From assembly GCF_900258435.1 (NCBI RefSeq), contig NZ_LT992558.1, forward strand, positions 216,269 to 252,620: 36,352 nt of DNA, given 5' to 3'. Position 1 is the stretch's first letter. Every line of letters starts with the position of its first letter. The position numbers and the translations under genes are program-made. The DNA comes from Carnobacterium divergens (GTDB taxonomy: Bacteria > Bacillota > Bacilli > Lactobacillales > Carnobacteriaceae). Positions 24,726 through 32,731 of this stretch are shown here, piece after piece. The notes beneath the pieces are model-generated. The model was not told the origin of the DNA. It saw only the letters and a program-made list of their open reading frames with translations, and searched no databases.

Positions 24726-25451
24726 TTACCGCCTTTTTAAATCGTGATAAATTTCAGCTCTTAACGCAAGATTTTCAGTACCTTCTTTACGCGCGTCATT
24801 AGATGTTTCGCTATTAAATTCTTTTCTTATTTTAGAAGGACTACCTCCTACTATTAAAATTCGATCTGATAAATAAAGAGCCTCATCAATGTCATGAGTC
24901 ACTAGAAGTACCGTTTTATTCACTGTTTGTCTTAAGGTCCGCAACCACTCTTGCATTTCGCCTCGCGTAATCACGTCTAACGCTCCAAAAGGTTCATCTA
25001 GCAGGAGAATATCTGCATCACAACGCACCGTTCTTAAAAAAGCGACTCGTTGCCGCATCCCACCAGACAACTCACTAGGATATGCATTTTCATAGCCTTT
25101 CAAACCAAACGCTTCAAGCTGTTGCATCACTTCTTCTTGACTGTATTTTTCTTTATGAATGCGCTGGTATAAGCAGACATTTTGTAACACCGTCTCCCAT
25201 TCTAATAAAAGGTCTTCTTGAGGCATATAGGAAAATTTTAAAGACAATCCCTCCACTGCTTTCCCATCTACTAAAATGCGGCCGTTTTGCTTTTGTTTCA
25301 GACCCGTTAACAACTTTAAAATAGTGGATTTTCCGCAGCCACTAGGTCCTAAAATGGTGACAAATTCTCCTTTATCAACTTGAAAGGAAAGCTCTTCAAT
25401 AATTTTCTTCTTTGAATAAGCGAACGAAATAGATTCAACCCTTAATTTCAT
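24726..25451 (-). CDS. thiZ: ABC transporter ATPase, thiamine-precursor type (ThiZ-like)
   Basis: 241 aa from ATG 25449-25451, 1 nt after the binding-protein stop and 8 nt from GAGG; upstream GTG codons in frame overlap the preceding gene. Walker A GPSGCGKST (about 33-41), Q-loop MPQEDLL, signature LSGGMRQRV (about 129-137), Walker B ILLLDEPFGALD (about 148-159) and switch His in VTHDIDEALYLSD. This is the nitrate/taurine/HMP-type ATPase group. It energises the importer with the adjacent permease and binding protein. Confidence 0.9.
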   Translation of the reverse strand: MKLRVESISFAYSKKKIIEELSFQVDKGEFVTILGPSGCGKSTILKLLTGLKQKQNGRILVDGKAVEGLSLKFSYMPQEDLLLEWETVLQNVCLYQRIHKEKYSQEEVMQQLEAFGLKGYENAYPSELSGGMRQRVAFLRTVRCDADILLLDEPFGALDVITRGEMQEWLRTLRQTVNKTVLLVTHDIDEALYLSDRILIVGGSPSKIRKEFNSETSNDARKEGTENLALRAEIYHDLKRR

Positions 25452-25452
25452 A

Positions 25453-26457
25453 TCACTCACCCTCACTCAAAAATTGATTTGTGTACTGCTCATCTGCAGC
25501 AATTTTTTTAGGAATCAAGTTATTATCAAACAGAAAATCTGTATACCCATCCCAAATTTCAGCCTTCATTTCTCCCCATTTTTCAGGATTTTCACAATAA
25601 TTTTTTGACACAAAACGTTGCGATTTTTTTAAGAATTCACTATCATAATCACTCGCATATTCATGAAGAATTTCTGCTGAAGCATCTGGATTTTTAATCG
25701 CTTCCTGATATCCTTTTTTGGTGGCTGCTAAAAATGCTGTAACTGTAGCTGGATCTTCATCAATCATTTTTTTATTCGTTATGATGACGGGTGTGTAATA
25801 ATCTAAACGCTTATCTAACGTTCGCAAAGGCAGATAGTTTAACTTTGCATTAGCCATTTCAGCCTTAACGTTATCCCAACCTTCGTAAAACCATTTGTTG
25901 TCTACGTCTTTACCTAATGAATCAAATCCACCACCAGCATCTCCTACTAATGTCAGTTTGTTGAAATCTGCACCAACATTGTTCATAACTGCTTTGATGG
26001 TCGCTTCTTCACTTGGCGCTTGCCAACCAGAATAAACTTTTCCTTCAAAATCTTTCGGACTTTTAATGCCACTATTTTTAGCACTCGCAAAGCCGGAAGT
26101 GTTGTGTTCCATAATCGTAGCAATCGTCTTAATCGGTAATTTATCCTCTGAAGTCAATGCATAAGTAACATCTTCTTGATAACTGATCCCAAATTGACCT
26201 TTTCCCGTTGCAACTAAAGTAGCTGAAGTGTTTTCGTTACCAGGCTCAACAAATTGAACATTTAAACCCGCTTTTTTATAGTATCCCTTTTTCAAGGCTA
26301 CATACATTCCCGTATGATTTGTATTTGGCACAAAATCTAAAATAACGGTCACATCTTTTAACTTTTTGGCTTCTTGACTCTTTTTCGACTCCTGACTACA
26401 TCCAACCAAACTGCCGATGAAAATAAATGCTATTATTGCTACTACTATTTTTTTCAT
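25453..26457 (-). CDS. thiY: NMT1/THI5-like substrate-binding lipoprotein (ThiY-like)
   Basis: 334 aa. Lipobox LVGC ends the signal (MKKIVVAIIAFIFIGSLVGCSQ). The mature part starts VTVILDFVPNTNHTGMYVALKKGYYKKAGL, the typical opening of NMT1/THI5-like proteins that bind pyrimidine precursors of thiamine. SYQEDVTYAL and GDAGGGFDSLG follow in the ligand domain. ATG overlaps the permease stop by 4 nt (ATGA). Control by the TPP riboswitch makes hydroxymethylpyrimidine or its formylamino precursor the likely ligand. Confidence 0.88.
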   Translation of the reverse strand: MKKIVVAIIAFIFIGSLVGCSQESKKSQEAKKLKDVTVILDFVPNTNHTGMYVALKKGYYKKAGLNVQFVEPGNENTSATLVATGKGQFGISYQEDVTYALTSEDKLPIKTIATIMEHNTSGFASAKNSGIKSPKDFEGKVYSGWQAPSEEATIKAVMNNVGADFNKLTLVGDAGGGFDSLGKDVDNKWFYEGWDNVKAEMANAKLNYLPLRTLDKRLDYYTPVIITNKKMIDEDPATVTAFLAATKKGYQEAIKNPDASAEILHEYASDYDSEFLKKSQRFVSKNYCENPEKWGEMKAEIWDGYTDFLFDNNLIPKKIAADEQYTNQFLSEGE

Positions 26458-27206
26458 ATTCTTTTTCCCCTTTTTAAATAAACCAATTTTTCAAGCAATT
26501 TTACTACACCATTCATAAACAAACTCAATAAAATAATGACCACTACGCAGGCAAATACCTTATCTAACATGTACCCATTTTTCACTCGAATCATGTAATA
26601 GCCCAAGCCTGCTGAAGCGTTTAGCCACTCTCCTACAATCGCACCACCAATGCAATATGTTGCTGCAACACGTAAGCCAGAAAAAAATCCGCCAATCGCT
26701 GCTGGGATTTTAACCAATCGATACAATTGCCCCTTACTTGCACCAAACGTTTTGAGTAAATTTAATTGCGCCACTTCAACTTTCCCTAAAGCATCTGAAA
26801 ATGAAACGACCATTGGAAAAAAACACATCAAGATCACCATTACAATTTTAGGTGCCATACCAAAACCCAGCCAAATCGAAAATAGCGGTCCTAAAATCAT
26901 CACTGGAATGGTTTGGGAAACAACAAAATGGGGGTAAATTGAAAACTTAATCGTTTGAGAAGCATCCATTATTAGCGCCATTCCAAAAGCTAATACACTG
27001 GCAATTACTAATCCAATCGTTGCCTCAGTCAATGTAACGACTCCATGCATCGCCAATATCGAACGGTTCTCAAACAATGTCTTCATAATTTTAGAAGGCG
27101 CTGGCAAAATATACAATGGAATTCCGCCAATGGAAACTAGTATTTCCCAAATCACTAAGACTACAATAAAGGTCACTAGGGGATAGACTAACGTTTTCTT
27201 TTTCAT
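26454..27206 (-). CDS. thiX: ABC transporter permease, thiamine-precursor type (ThiX-like)
   Basis: 250 aa with six membrane segments of the BPD_transp_1 (SsuC/TauC) kind; the EAA region reads LNLLKTFGASKGQLYRLVKIPAAIGGFFSGLRVA (about 147-180, with the usual Gly in TFGAS). AGGAG lies 9 nt before ATG 27204-27206. It is the first gene of the operon, directly behind the riboswitch expression platform. Confidence 0.9.
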   Translation of the reverse strand: MKKKTLVYPLVTFIVVLVIWEILVSIGGIPLYILPAPSKIMKTLFENRSILAMHGVVTLTEATIGLVIASVLAFGMALIMDASQTIKFSIYPHFVVSQTIPVMILGPLFSIWLGFGMAPKIVMVILMCFFPMVVSFSDALGKVEVAQLNLLKTFGASKGQLYRLVKIPAAIGGFFSGLRVAATYCIGGAIVGEWLNASAGLGYYMIRVKNGYMLDKVFACVVVIILLSLFMNGVVKLLEKLVYLKRGKRI

Positions 27207-27227
27207 ACATACTAACTCCTAACCAAT

Positions 27228-27259
27228 AAAAAAACTGCGCCCACGGAAAGTAGGCACAG
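27228..27259 (-). terminator. Expression-platform terminator of the TPP riboswitch
   Basis: Minus strand 10-bp stem CTGTGCCTAC/GTGGGCGCAG (two G-U pairs), 5-nt loop, then seven T. It lies just after the aptamer and 22 nt before the permease start, so TPP binding should end transcription here. Confidence 0.85.
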
Positions 27260-27268
27260 TAAAAGAAC

Positions 27269-27357
27269 ACGTTCACTCCCTACGATGGTACTAACCAACA
27301 GGTTCAACGGGTCTAAGCTCACAGCTTACTCTCAGGCCATTTATGACCTCCCCACGC
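27269..27357 (-). ncRNA. TPP (thi-box) riboswitch aptamer
   Basis: Minus strand shows all conserved blocks in order: GGGGAGG, CCTGAGA, GACCCGTTGAACCTG, GGTTAGTACC and CGTAGGGAGTG. It senses thiamine pyrophosphate and controls the thiXYZ-tatD unit by the terminator downstream. The rest of the gap (27361-27531) holds the unassigned promoter; I see nothing else clear in it. Confidence 0.96.
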
Positions 27358-27531
27358 TTTATATTAAGTTTATTTTAATTGACACAAGTGTACTATAAAA
27401 AAATAGGGATTACAATAAGAAAAAATAATCAACACTTCTAAACAGATGATATCTACATTTAAACGAGTTTTTTAACAACACTTATAGATTTGAAAACCTT
27501 CTAAAGGCTAACAGGAACTACCAATAAAGTA

Positions 27532-27565
27532 AAAACGTCACGGAACACTCATTCCATGACGTTTT
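27532..27565 (-). terminator. Rho-independent terminator of the first XRE gene
   Basis: Minus strand stem AAAACGTCA plus GGAA pairing with TTCC plus TGACGTTTT around one mismatch and a 6-nt loop, then T. It overlaps the stop codon of the gene at 27564-27914. Confidence 0.8.
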
Positions 27566-27914
27566 ATTTTTCTTCTAATCTTGCTTTATCTGATTTAAAT
27601 TCCAAATAATCTTTAAAATCTTCAATCAAATAGGCTTGCGTTTCTTCTGCTAATCCGTGGGTTTTAAGCAAAATAAATTGGCTCAATTCCTCTATACATT
27701 CTTGTTCTTTTGAATAGTGAATATTATTTTCGTTAATTAATGTTGAAATACTAACATTAAAAAAATCAGCAACTTTTTGCAATCGGTCAACTGAAGGAGA
27801 TTGGTTCTCCCACTTGCGAATAGTACTATTTCCAAAATTTAAGGTGCGCTCTAATTCTGCAATTGAAATCTTTTTCTCTTTTGCTAATAATCTTATTTTT
27901 TCATAAATACTCAT
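27564..27914 (-). CDS. XRE-family regulator, copy A of a tandem pair
   Basis: 116 aa. HTH domain about 1-60 (YEKIRLLAKEKKISIAELERTLNFGNSTIRKWENQSPSVDRLQKVADFFNVS), where GNSTIRKWE is the recognition helix. The C-terminal 40 residues (ELSQFILLKTHGLAEETQAYLIEDFKDYLEFKSDK) are helical and shared with copy B. AGGAAGG precedes the ATG. It resembles short phage-type or chromosomal Cro/CI-like regulators but no phage gene, toxin or target gene adjoins. Its promoter core and that of copy B are near identical, so the two may bind the same operator and cross-regulate. Confidence 0.87.
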   Translation of the reverse strand: MSIYEKIRLLAKEKKISIAELERTLNFGNSTIRKWENQSPSVDRLQKVADFFNVSISTLINENNIHYSKEQECIEELSQFILLKTHGLAEETQAYLIEDFKDYLEFKSDKARLEEK

Positions 27915-27957
27915 TTTATCAACCTTCCTAGCTATACAAACTAAAAAAGTTTAGCTA

Positions 27958-27988
27958 ATATTCTAAAATATTTTGACTTTTAGAATAT
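27958..27988 (-). promoter_or_regulatory. Leader hairpin of XRE copy A
   Basis: Perfect 11-bp inverted repeat (ATATTCTAAAA and complement, 9-nt spacer) in the 100-nt leader between promoter and start. It could be an RNA hairpin or an operator for the HTH protein. Confidence 0.45.
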
Positions 27989-28020
27989 CAACCGTTATAA
28001 TAAGTTTGTAGGCATAGTTT

Positions 28021-28048
28021 TATATAACTGTTGTGTCTTGGCGGACAA
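28021..28048 (-). promoter_or_regulatory. Promoter of XRE copy A
   Basis: Minus strand TTGTCC-N16-TATATA. The spacer starts GCCAAGACACAA, nearly the same as in copy B, so CCGCCAA-ACACAA is probably a protein-binding site as well. Confidence 0.6.
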
Positions 28049-28083
28049 AGTAATAACAAATAAAACAATAAACGGGTTATTGG

Positions 28084-28095
28084 AACCAATTGGTT
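28084..28095. promoter_or_regulatory. Small perfect palindrome between the XRE genes
   Basis: AACCAATTGGTT lies about 35 bp upstream of the copy A -35 box. The rest of the intergenic stretch 28096-28172 includes a second palindrome, ATATTCGAAGAATAT at about 28141-28155, and no gene. Possible operator; function unknown. Confidence 0.3.
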
Positions 28096-28172
28096 ATCAC
28101 TACTATGCTTACATCATACCATATGTTATAATTCAATTCAATATTCGAAGAATATAGTATAAGATAATTAAC

Positions 28173-28511
28173 TTAGTTGTTTTCTGAATTCTTTTTTATT
28201 TTATCTGCTTTAAATTCCAAGTAATCCTTAAAATCCTGAATCAAATACGCTTGCGTTTCTTCTTTTAAATCACTTGTTTGTAACAAAATAAATTGGCTTA
28301 ATTCACTAGCGTAGTTATTTTCTTGCTCATTTAGTAACATTGAAATGGACACATTAAAATAATTTGCTACCTTATGTAGACGATCAACTGATGGTGATTG
28401 TTTTTCCCATTTTCGAATGGTACTATTTCCAAAATGCAGTGTTCGCTCTAGTTCTGCGATGGTTACTCCTCTTTGTTTTGATAAAAATTTAATTTTTTCA
28501 TAGATATTCAT
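28173..28511 (-). CDS. XRE-family regulator, copy B of a tandem pair
   Basis: 112 aa paralogue of the gene at 27564-27914. Shared blocks: NIYEKIKFLSKQRGVTIAELERTLHFGNSTIRKWEKQSPSVDRLHKVANYFNVSIS in the HTH and ELSQFILLQTSDLKEETQAYLIQDFKDYLEFKADK in the tail; the middle (LLNEQENNYAS) is four residues shorter than in copy A. Recognition helix GNSTIRKWE is identical. AAAGGTGAG precedes the ATG. No obvious terminator follows, so some transcription may run into copy A. Tandem duplication with little divergence in DNA-contacting residues suggests redundant or cooperating repressors. Confidence 0.87.
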   Translation of the reverse strand: MNIYEKIKFLSKQRGVTIAELERTLHFGNSTIRKWEKQSPSVDRLHKVANYFNVSISMLLNEQENNYASELSQFILLQTSDLKEETQAYLIQDFKDYLEFKADKIKKNSENN

Positions 28512-28536
28512 TGGCTCACCTTTCTACTCACGCAAC

Positions 28537-28564
28537 CGCTTAAAAAATAGTGGTTTTTTAAGCG
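28537..28564 (-). promoter_or_regulatory. Leader hairpin of XRE copy B
   Basis: Perfect 11-bp stem CGCTTAAAAAA/TTTTTTAAGCG, loop of 6, between promoter and start. Same position as the copy A hairpin but unrelated sequence. Confidence 0.45.
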
Positions 28565-28580
28565 CTTATCATGTGTTGTT

Positions 28581-28608
28581 TATATAGTTTATTGTGTTTG
28601 GCGGATAA
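28581..28608 (-). promoter_or_regulatory. Promoter of XRE copy B
   Basis: Minus strand TTATCC-N16-TATATA, spacer GCCAAACACAAT. Same architecture as copy A. Confidence 0.6.
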
Positions 28609-28669
28609 GCTGTATTTAATTAACAGTAGTTATATTATAACATACCTTATGTTACCTTTCAAACAAATA

Positions 28670-28712
28670 AAAAAAGGACATTAAATAGATTTCTCTATCA
28701 AATGTCCTTTTT
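28670..28712 (-). terminator. Rho-independent terminator of the GH1 gene
   Basis: Minus strand stem built on AAAAAAGGACATT/AATGTCCTTTTTT with a short inner stem ATAGA/TCTAT, then more T. It ends just where the GH1 stop begins. Confidence 0.85.
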
Positions 28713-28713
28713 T

Positions 28714-30171
<1,458 letters not shown>

Positions 30172-30219
30172 CTATTTACATGTCTCTGTTTAATTTTGTT
30201 TACGGCTTCATCCTATCAT

Positions 30220-30240
30220 ATGTAATGCATTACATGTCAA
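30220..30240 (-). promoter_or_regulatory. Promoter -35 with embedded perfect palindrome, GH1 gene
   Basis: The palindrome ATGTAATGCATTACAT (30220-30235) directly follows a minus-strand TTGACA (30235-30240, sharing one base). Candidate -10 boxes just after it are poor. TGTAAT-GCATTACA-like dyads suit a GntR-family repressor; none is encoded here. Confidence 0.6.
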
Positions 30241-30255
30241 ATTAGTTTTTTAAAT

Positions 30256-30284
30256 AAAAAAACTAACAAGAAAAATCTCATTAG
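30256..30284 (-). terminator. Rho-independent terminator of the GH25 gene
   Basis: Minus strand 8-bp stem CTAATGAG/CTTGTTAG (two G-U pairs) followed by seven T, 18 nt past the stop codon. Confidence 0.75.
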
Positions 30285-30302
30285 CTTTCTTAAACAACTA
30301 TT

Positions 30303-31037
30303 TTATTTTGTGTAATATCCGGTAAAATCAATATTCGCGTCAAGCATTCCATCATATCCTTCTAACTGATAGTCACTTGCAAATTGCCACATACCGGTTA
30401 AAATTTCAGGTTTTTCATCCGCCCAATAAGCGACCCAATAATTTTTAGTTCTCAACTGTTCTGTATAGAAGCGAGTACCATACCATGATAGTGACGCATA
30501 CATATCAATTTTCGGATACCCATTTTCAATCATTCGATCAAAGAAGGCATTTGCTTGATTTGTTAATGCCAATGGATCTGTTGTTAAAACATTATTTTCT
30601 AAATCGAGTGCCATAACAGAGTCTTTCGGAACATCGTATTGATTCGCAATTTTAGTAAACCAATCCGCTTCTTCTTTTGCATTTTCAACACTGTTCATCC
30701 AGCTAAAGTGATAAAAATTCACTTTTAAACCAGCTGCCGTAGCTTTTTTTATTTGCTCTTTGGCTTCTGGACTATAATAGGGTGCATTGTCTTCCATACC
30801 CTCTGTTAATTTGATAACCACTGCTTCAATACCTTGCTCTTTCCATTTGTTAAAATCAATGTCGCTTGCTTTTTGATAACTTGAAATATCAATTACATTG
30901 GGTTGCCATTGAGTCGTTTTTTGACTGAAATTCACTTTAGGAATAGCACTCTCTATTGTTGTTGCTTCAACTTGGAGACTCTTCATTCCACTTAATAAAA
31001 CCACTAATCCTAAAATAAAAACGAGCTTCTTTTTCAT
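30303..31037 (-). CDS. Secreted GH25 muramidase (lysozyme)
   Basis: 244 aa from ATG 31035-31037 (AAGGAG 7 nt upstream; an in-frame GTG before it overlaps that site). Signal peptide MKKKLVFILGLVVLLSGMKSLQVEA. The GH25 barrel covers nearly all the rest: VIDISSYQ (first Asp), VIKLTEG, NFYHFSW and MALDLENN (DxE catalytic pair), WVAYWADE and WQFASDY near the end. No cell-wall-binding repeats, so it is a minimal enzyme acting on peptidoglycan MurNAc-GlcNAc bonds. Own terminator; neighbour of an L,D-transpeptidase. Likely housekeeping wall remodelling, not a phage endolysin, since it has a signal peptide and no holin. Confidence 0.9.
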   Translation of the reverse strand: MKKKLVFILGLVVLLSGMKSLQVEATTIESAIPKVNFSQKTTQWQPNVIDISSYQKASDIDFNKWKEQGIEAVVIKLTEGMEDNAPYYSPEAKEQIKKATAAGLKVNFYHFSWMNSVENAKEEADWFTKIANQYDVPKDSVMALDLENNVLTTDPLALTNQANAFFDRMIENGYPKIDMYASLSWYGTRFYTEQLRTKNYWVAYWADEKPEILTGMWQFASDYQLEGYDGMLDANIDFTGYYTK

Positions 31038-31158
31038 TATTATTCTCCTTTTCACAATATTTTATTTTCTATCTATAGTTATTTTAAGTTATATAGTATC
31101 ATTTTTAAAGTTATTATTTTGCGTTCTAGTATGAAAAAAGACCATTTATTCAACTAAA

Positions 31159-31191
31159 AAAAGGATTGTCTCGTTAATAGACAACCCTTTT
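31159..31191 (-). terminator. Rho-independent terminator of the L,D-transpeptidase gene
   Basis: Minus strand 13-bp stem (AAAAGGGTTGTCT pairing with AGACAATCCTTTT, one G-U) with a 7-nt loop and more T, about 15 nt after the stop. Confidence 0.88.
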
Positions 31192-31205
31192 GATTTATTA
31201 AAAAA

Positions 31206-32564
31206 TTAAAATACGACGACTGGAATTCCAGCTTCAACCATATCATACAGTTGTGTCATAATCGCTGGTGGTGTGTTAATACACCCGTGTGAACCCACCG
31301 TTTGATACAGAGTTCCTCCATAAGCTGGTTGCCATGGTGAATCATGAATACCTACACCGGTTGTATCAATTGGCATCCAATGATCAACTGGCGTTGCATA
31401 ATCTTCACCACGTAACGTTGCGTTACGTTCTTTATTCCAAACACTAAAGACCCCTGGTGGCGTTGGCGTAGCAGGTTTCCCTGTTACAACATCCGTATCT
31501 AAGACTTTCGCGCCATCTTTATAATACCACATGTGTTGGCTAGCTAAATCAACCTCGATATACGTATTGCCTATATCGTTGCGTCCATAGCCAGAACCAC
31601 TTACAATTGGCTTACGATCGGTTAAATTTTTTTCAGCTAAAATATCTTTTGCTAATGCAGGTGCTTCATCTTCCGCATTGAGTGTCCATCCGTAAATACC
31701 TGGTGGGACTTGAACTTCTCCACGGTTAGTACTTTTGAATGTTCTAGTTTTTTTATATGTGCTATATTGATTGCTTAATTCAGTCACATATTTTTCCACT
31801 CCAGCTTCGTCTACTGAAACTTCCCCTTTATCATTTTCACCTAACCAACTCAACAAAGTTTCGTGGGGAACTGTTACGGATTGACCACTAATATTGTAGG
31901 TAATGGTTTGCTTACTTAATGATTCTAATTTCGCTAAACGTTCTTTTAATGCTTTGTCATTTGAATAAACAGTTGGTTTTTGATACGTGTCATCTAAAGA
32001 AATATCTGTTTTTCCTTCATCGATACTGGTCTTCAACCACGCTTTCACTTTAGCTTCATCAAAAGTATTTCCTAAAACTTCTTTTTTGATTGTAAATCCA
32101 GTTGCAGTTTTTTCAACTTTTGCATTTTCCGGCTTCACGCGTTCTGAGCCCTCCAAAGGTAGTTGAGCAAAGAAAGCATCAAAGGTTGCTTCATTGAATG
32201 TAACATCCTTCATCTCTTTCTTATCCCCTTTAGAACCCATCATTCGCATCGGCCATGACCAAGGATTTTGCTTCCCTTTCAAACTTTCAAGATTTTTAGT
32301 AAAGTCATCTGTAATTCCTATTTCTTGACCTTTAAATGAAAACAACTCTTTTCCATTTTCTGTCACTTTAAAAACTTTATCTTGGTAATGATTCTTTAAA
32401 GCAGCATTTGCTTCAGAAATTGTTTTATTTTCAATGGCAACGCCATCAACAACTGTCTTTGGAAGAAACTTGGTTTGATACCCCATACTCTTAAAACTGT
32501 AAAAACCTACTATTAGAATAAGGATTGCTAAAATTACACCAATCGTCGTTTTCTTCATACTCAT
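31206..32564 (-). CDS. Membrane-anchored L,D-transpeptidase (YkuD domain)
   Basis: 452 aa from ATG 32562-32564, 9 nt from AAAGGA; an ATG three codons earlier abuts that site. One N-terminal membrane helix (about 5-25), then two peptidoglycan-binding-type domains (PG_binding_4 like, about 35-300), then YkuD (about 325-452) with DLASQHMWYYKDG and the active-site motif HxxxxxSHGCIN: YQTVGSHGCINTP, catalytic Cys about 428. This is the architecture of Enterococcus faecium Ldtfm, which makes 3-3 cross-links and can bypass beta-lactam-sensitive D,D-transpeptidases. Expected to act outside the membrane. Confidence 0.92.
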   Translation of the reverse strand: MSMKKTTIGVILAILILIVGFYSFKSMGYQTKFLPKTVVDGVAIENKTISEANAALKNHYQDKVFKVTENGKELFSFKGQEIGITDDFTKNLESLKGKQNPWSWPMRMMGSKGDKKEMKDVTFNEATFDAFFAQLPLEGSERVKPENAKVEKTATGFTIKKEVLGNTFDEAKVKAWLKTSIDEGKTDISLDDTYQKPTVYSNDKALKERLAKLESLSKQTITYNISGQSVTVPHETLLSWLGENDKGEVSVDEAGVEKYVTELSNQYSTYKKTRTFKSTNRGEVQVPPGIYGWTLNAEDEAPALAKDILAEKNLTDRKPIVSGSGYGRNDIGNTYIEVDLASQHMWYYKDGAKVLDTDVVTGKPATPTPPGVFSVWNKERNATLRGEDYATPVDHWMPIDTTGVGIHDSPWQPAYGGTLYQTVGSHGCINTPPAIMTQLYDMVEAGIPVVVF

Positions 32565-32669
32565 TGATTTCATTCCTTTTTTAGCAACGGGTAATTGCTT
32601 GATTTTCTATGCGCTTATTTTAGTAATTGCATAGTTCTATTTTATCATTTTTTAAAAACATATTAAACA

Positions 32670-32698
32670 ATTATAACACATCTACCGTTATCTTTTAA
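32670..32698 (-). promoter_or_regulatory. Promoter of the L,D-transpeptidase gene
   Basis: Minus strand TTAAAA-N17-TATAAT, perfect -10, 105 nt before the start codon, leaving a leader of nearly 100 nt without an obvious structure. Confidence 0.65.
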
Positions 32699-32731
32699 CA
32701 TTCTTAAGTAATTTGTCACTTTTAGCCCCAA

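Noticed and set aside
24726-26457. Nitrate/taurine/alkanesulfonate transporter
   Set aside because: The ATPase and permease families overlap, but the TPP riboswitch and NMT1/THI5-type binding protein point to a thiamine precursor.
27564-28511. Toxin-antitoxin module
   Set aside because: Both genes encode full HTH regulators of the same family; neither has a toxin-like partner.
28021-28608. Direct repeats suggesting a CRISPR or mobile element end
   Set aside because: Only two copies, each at a promoter in front of a paralogous gene; explained by tandem gene duplication.
30303-31037. Prophage endolysin
   Set aside because: It has a signal peptide and no holin, tail or other phage genes nearby.
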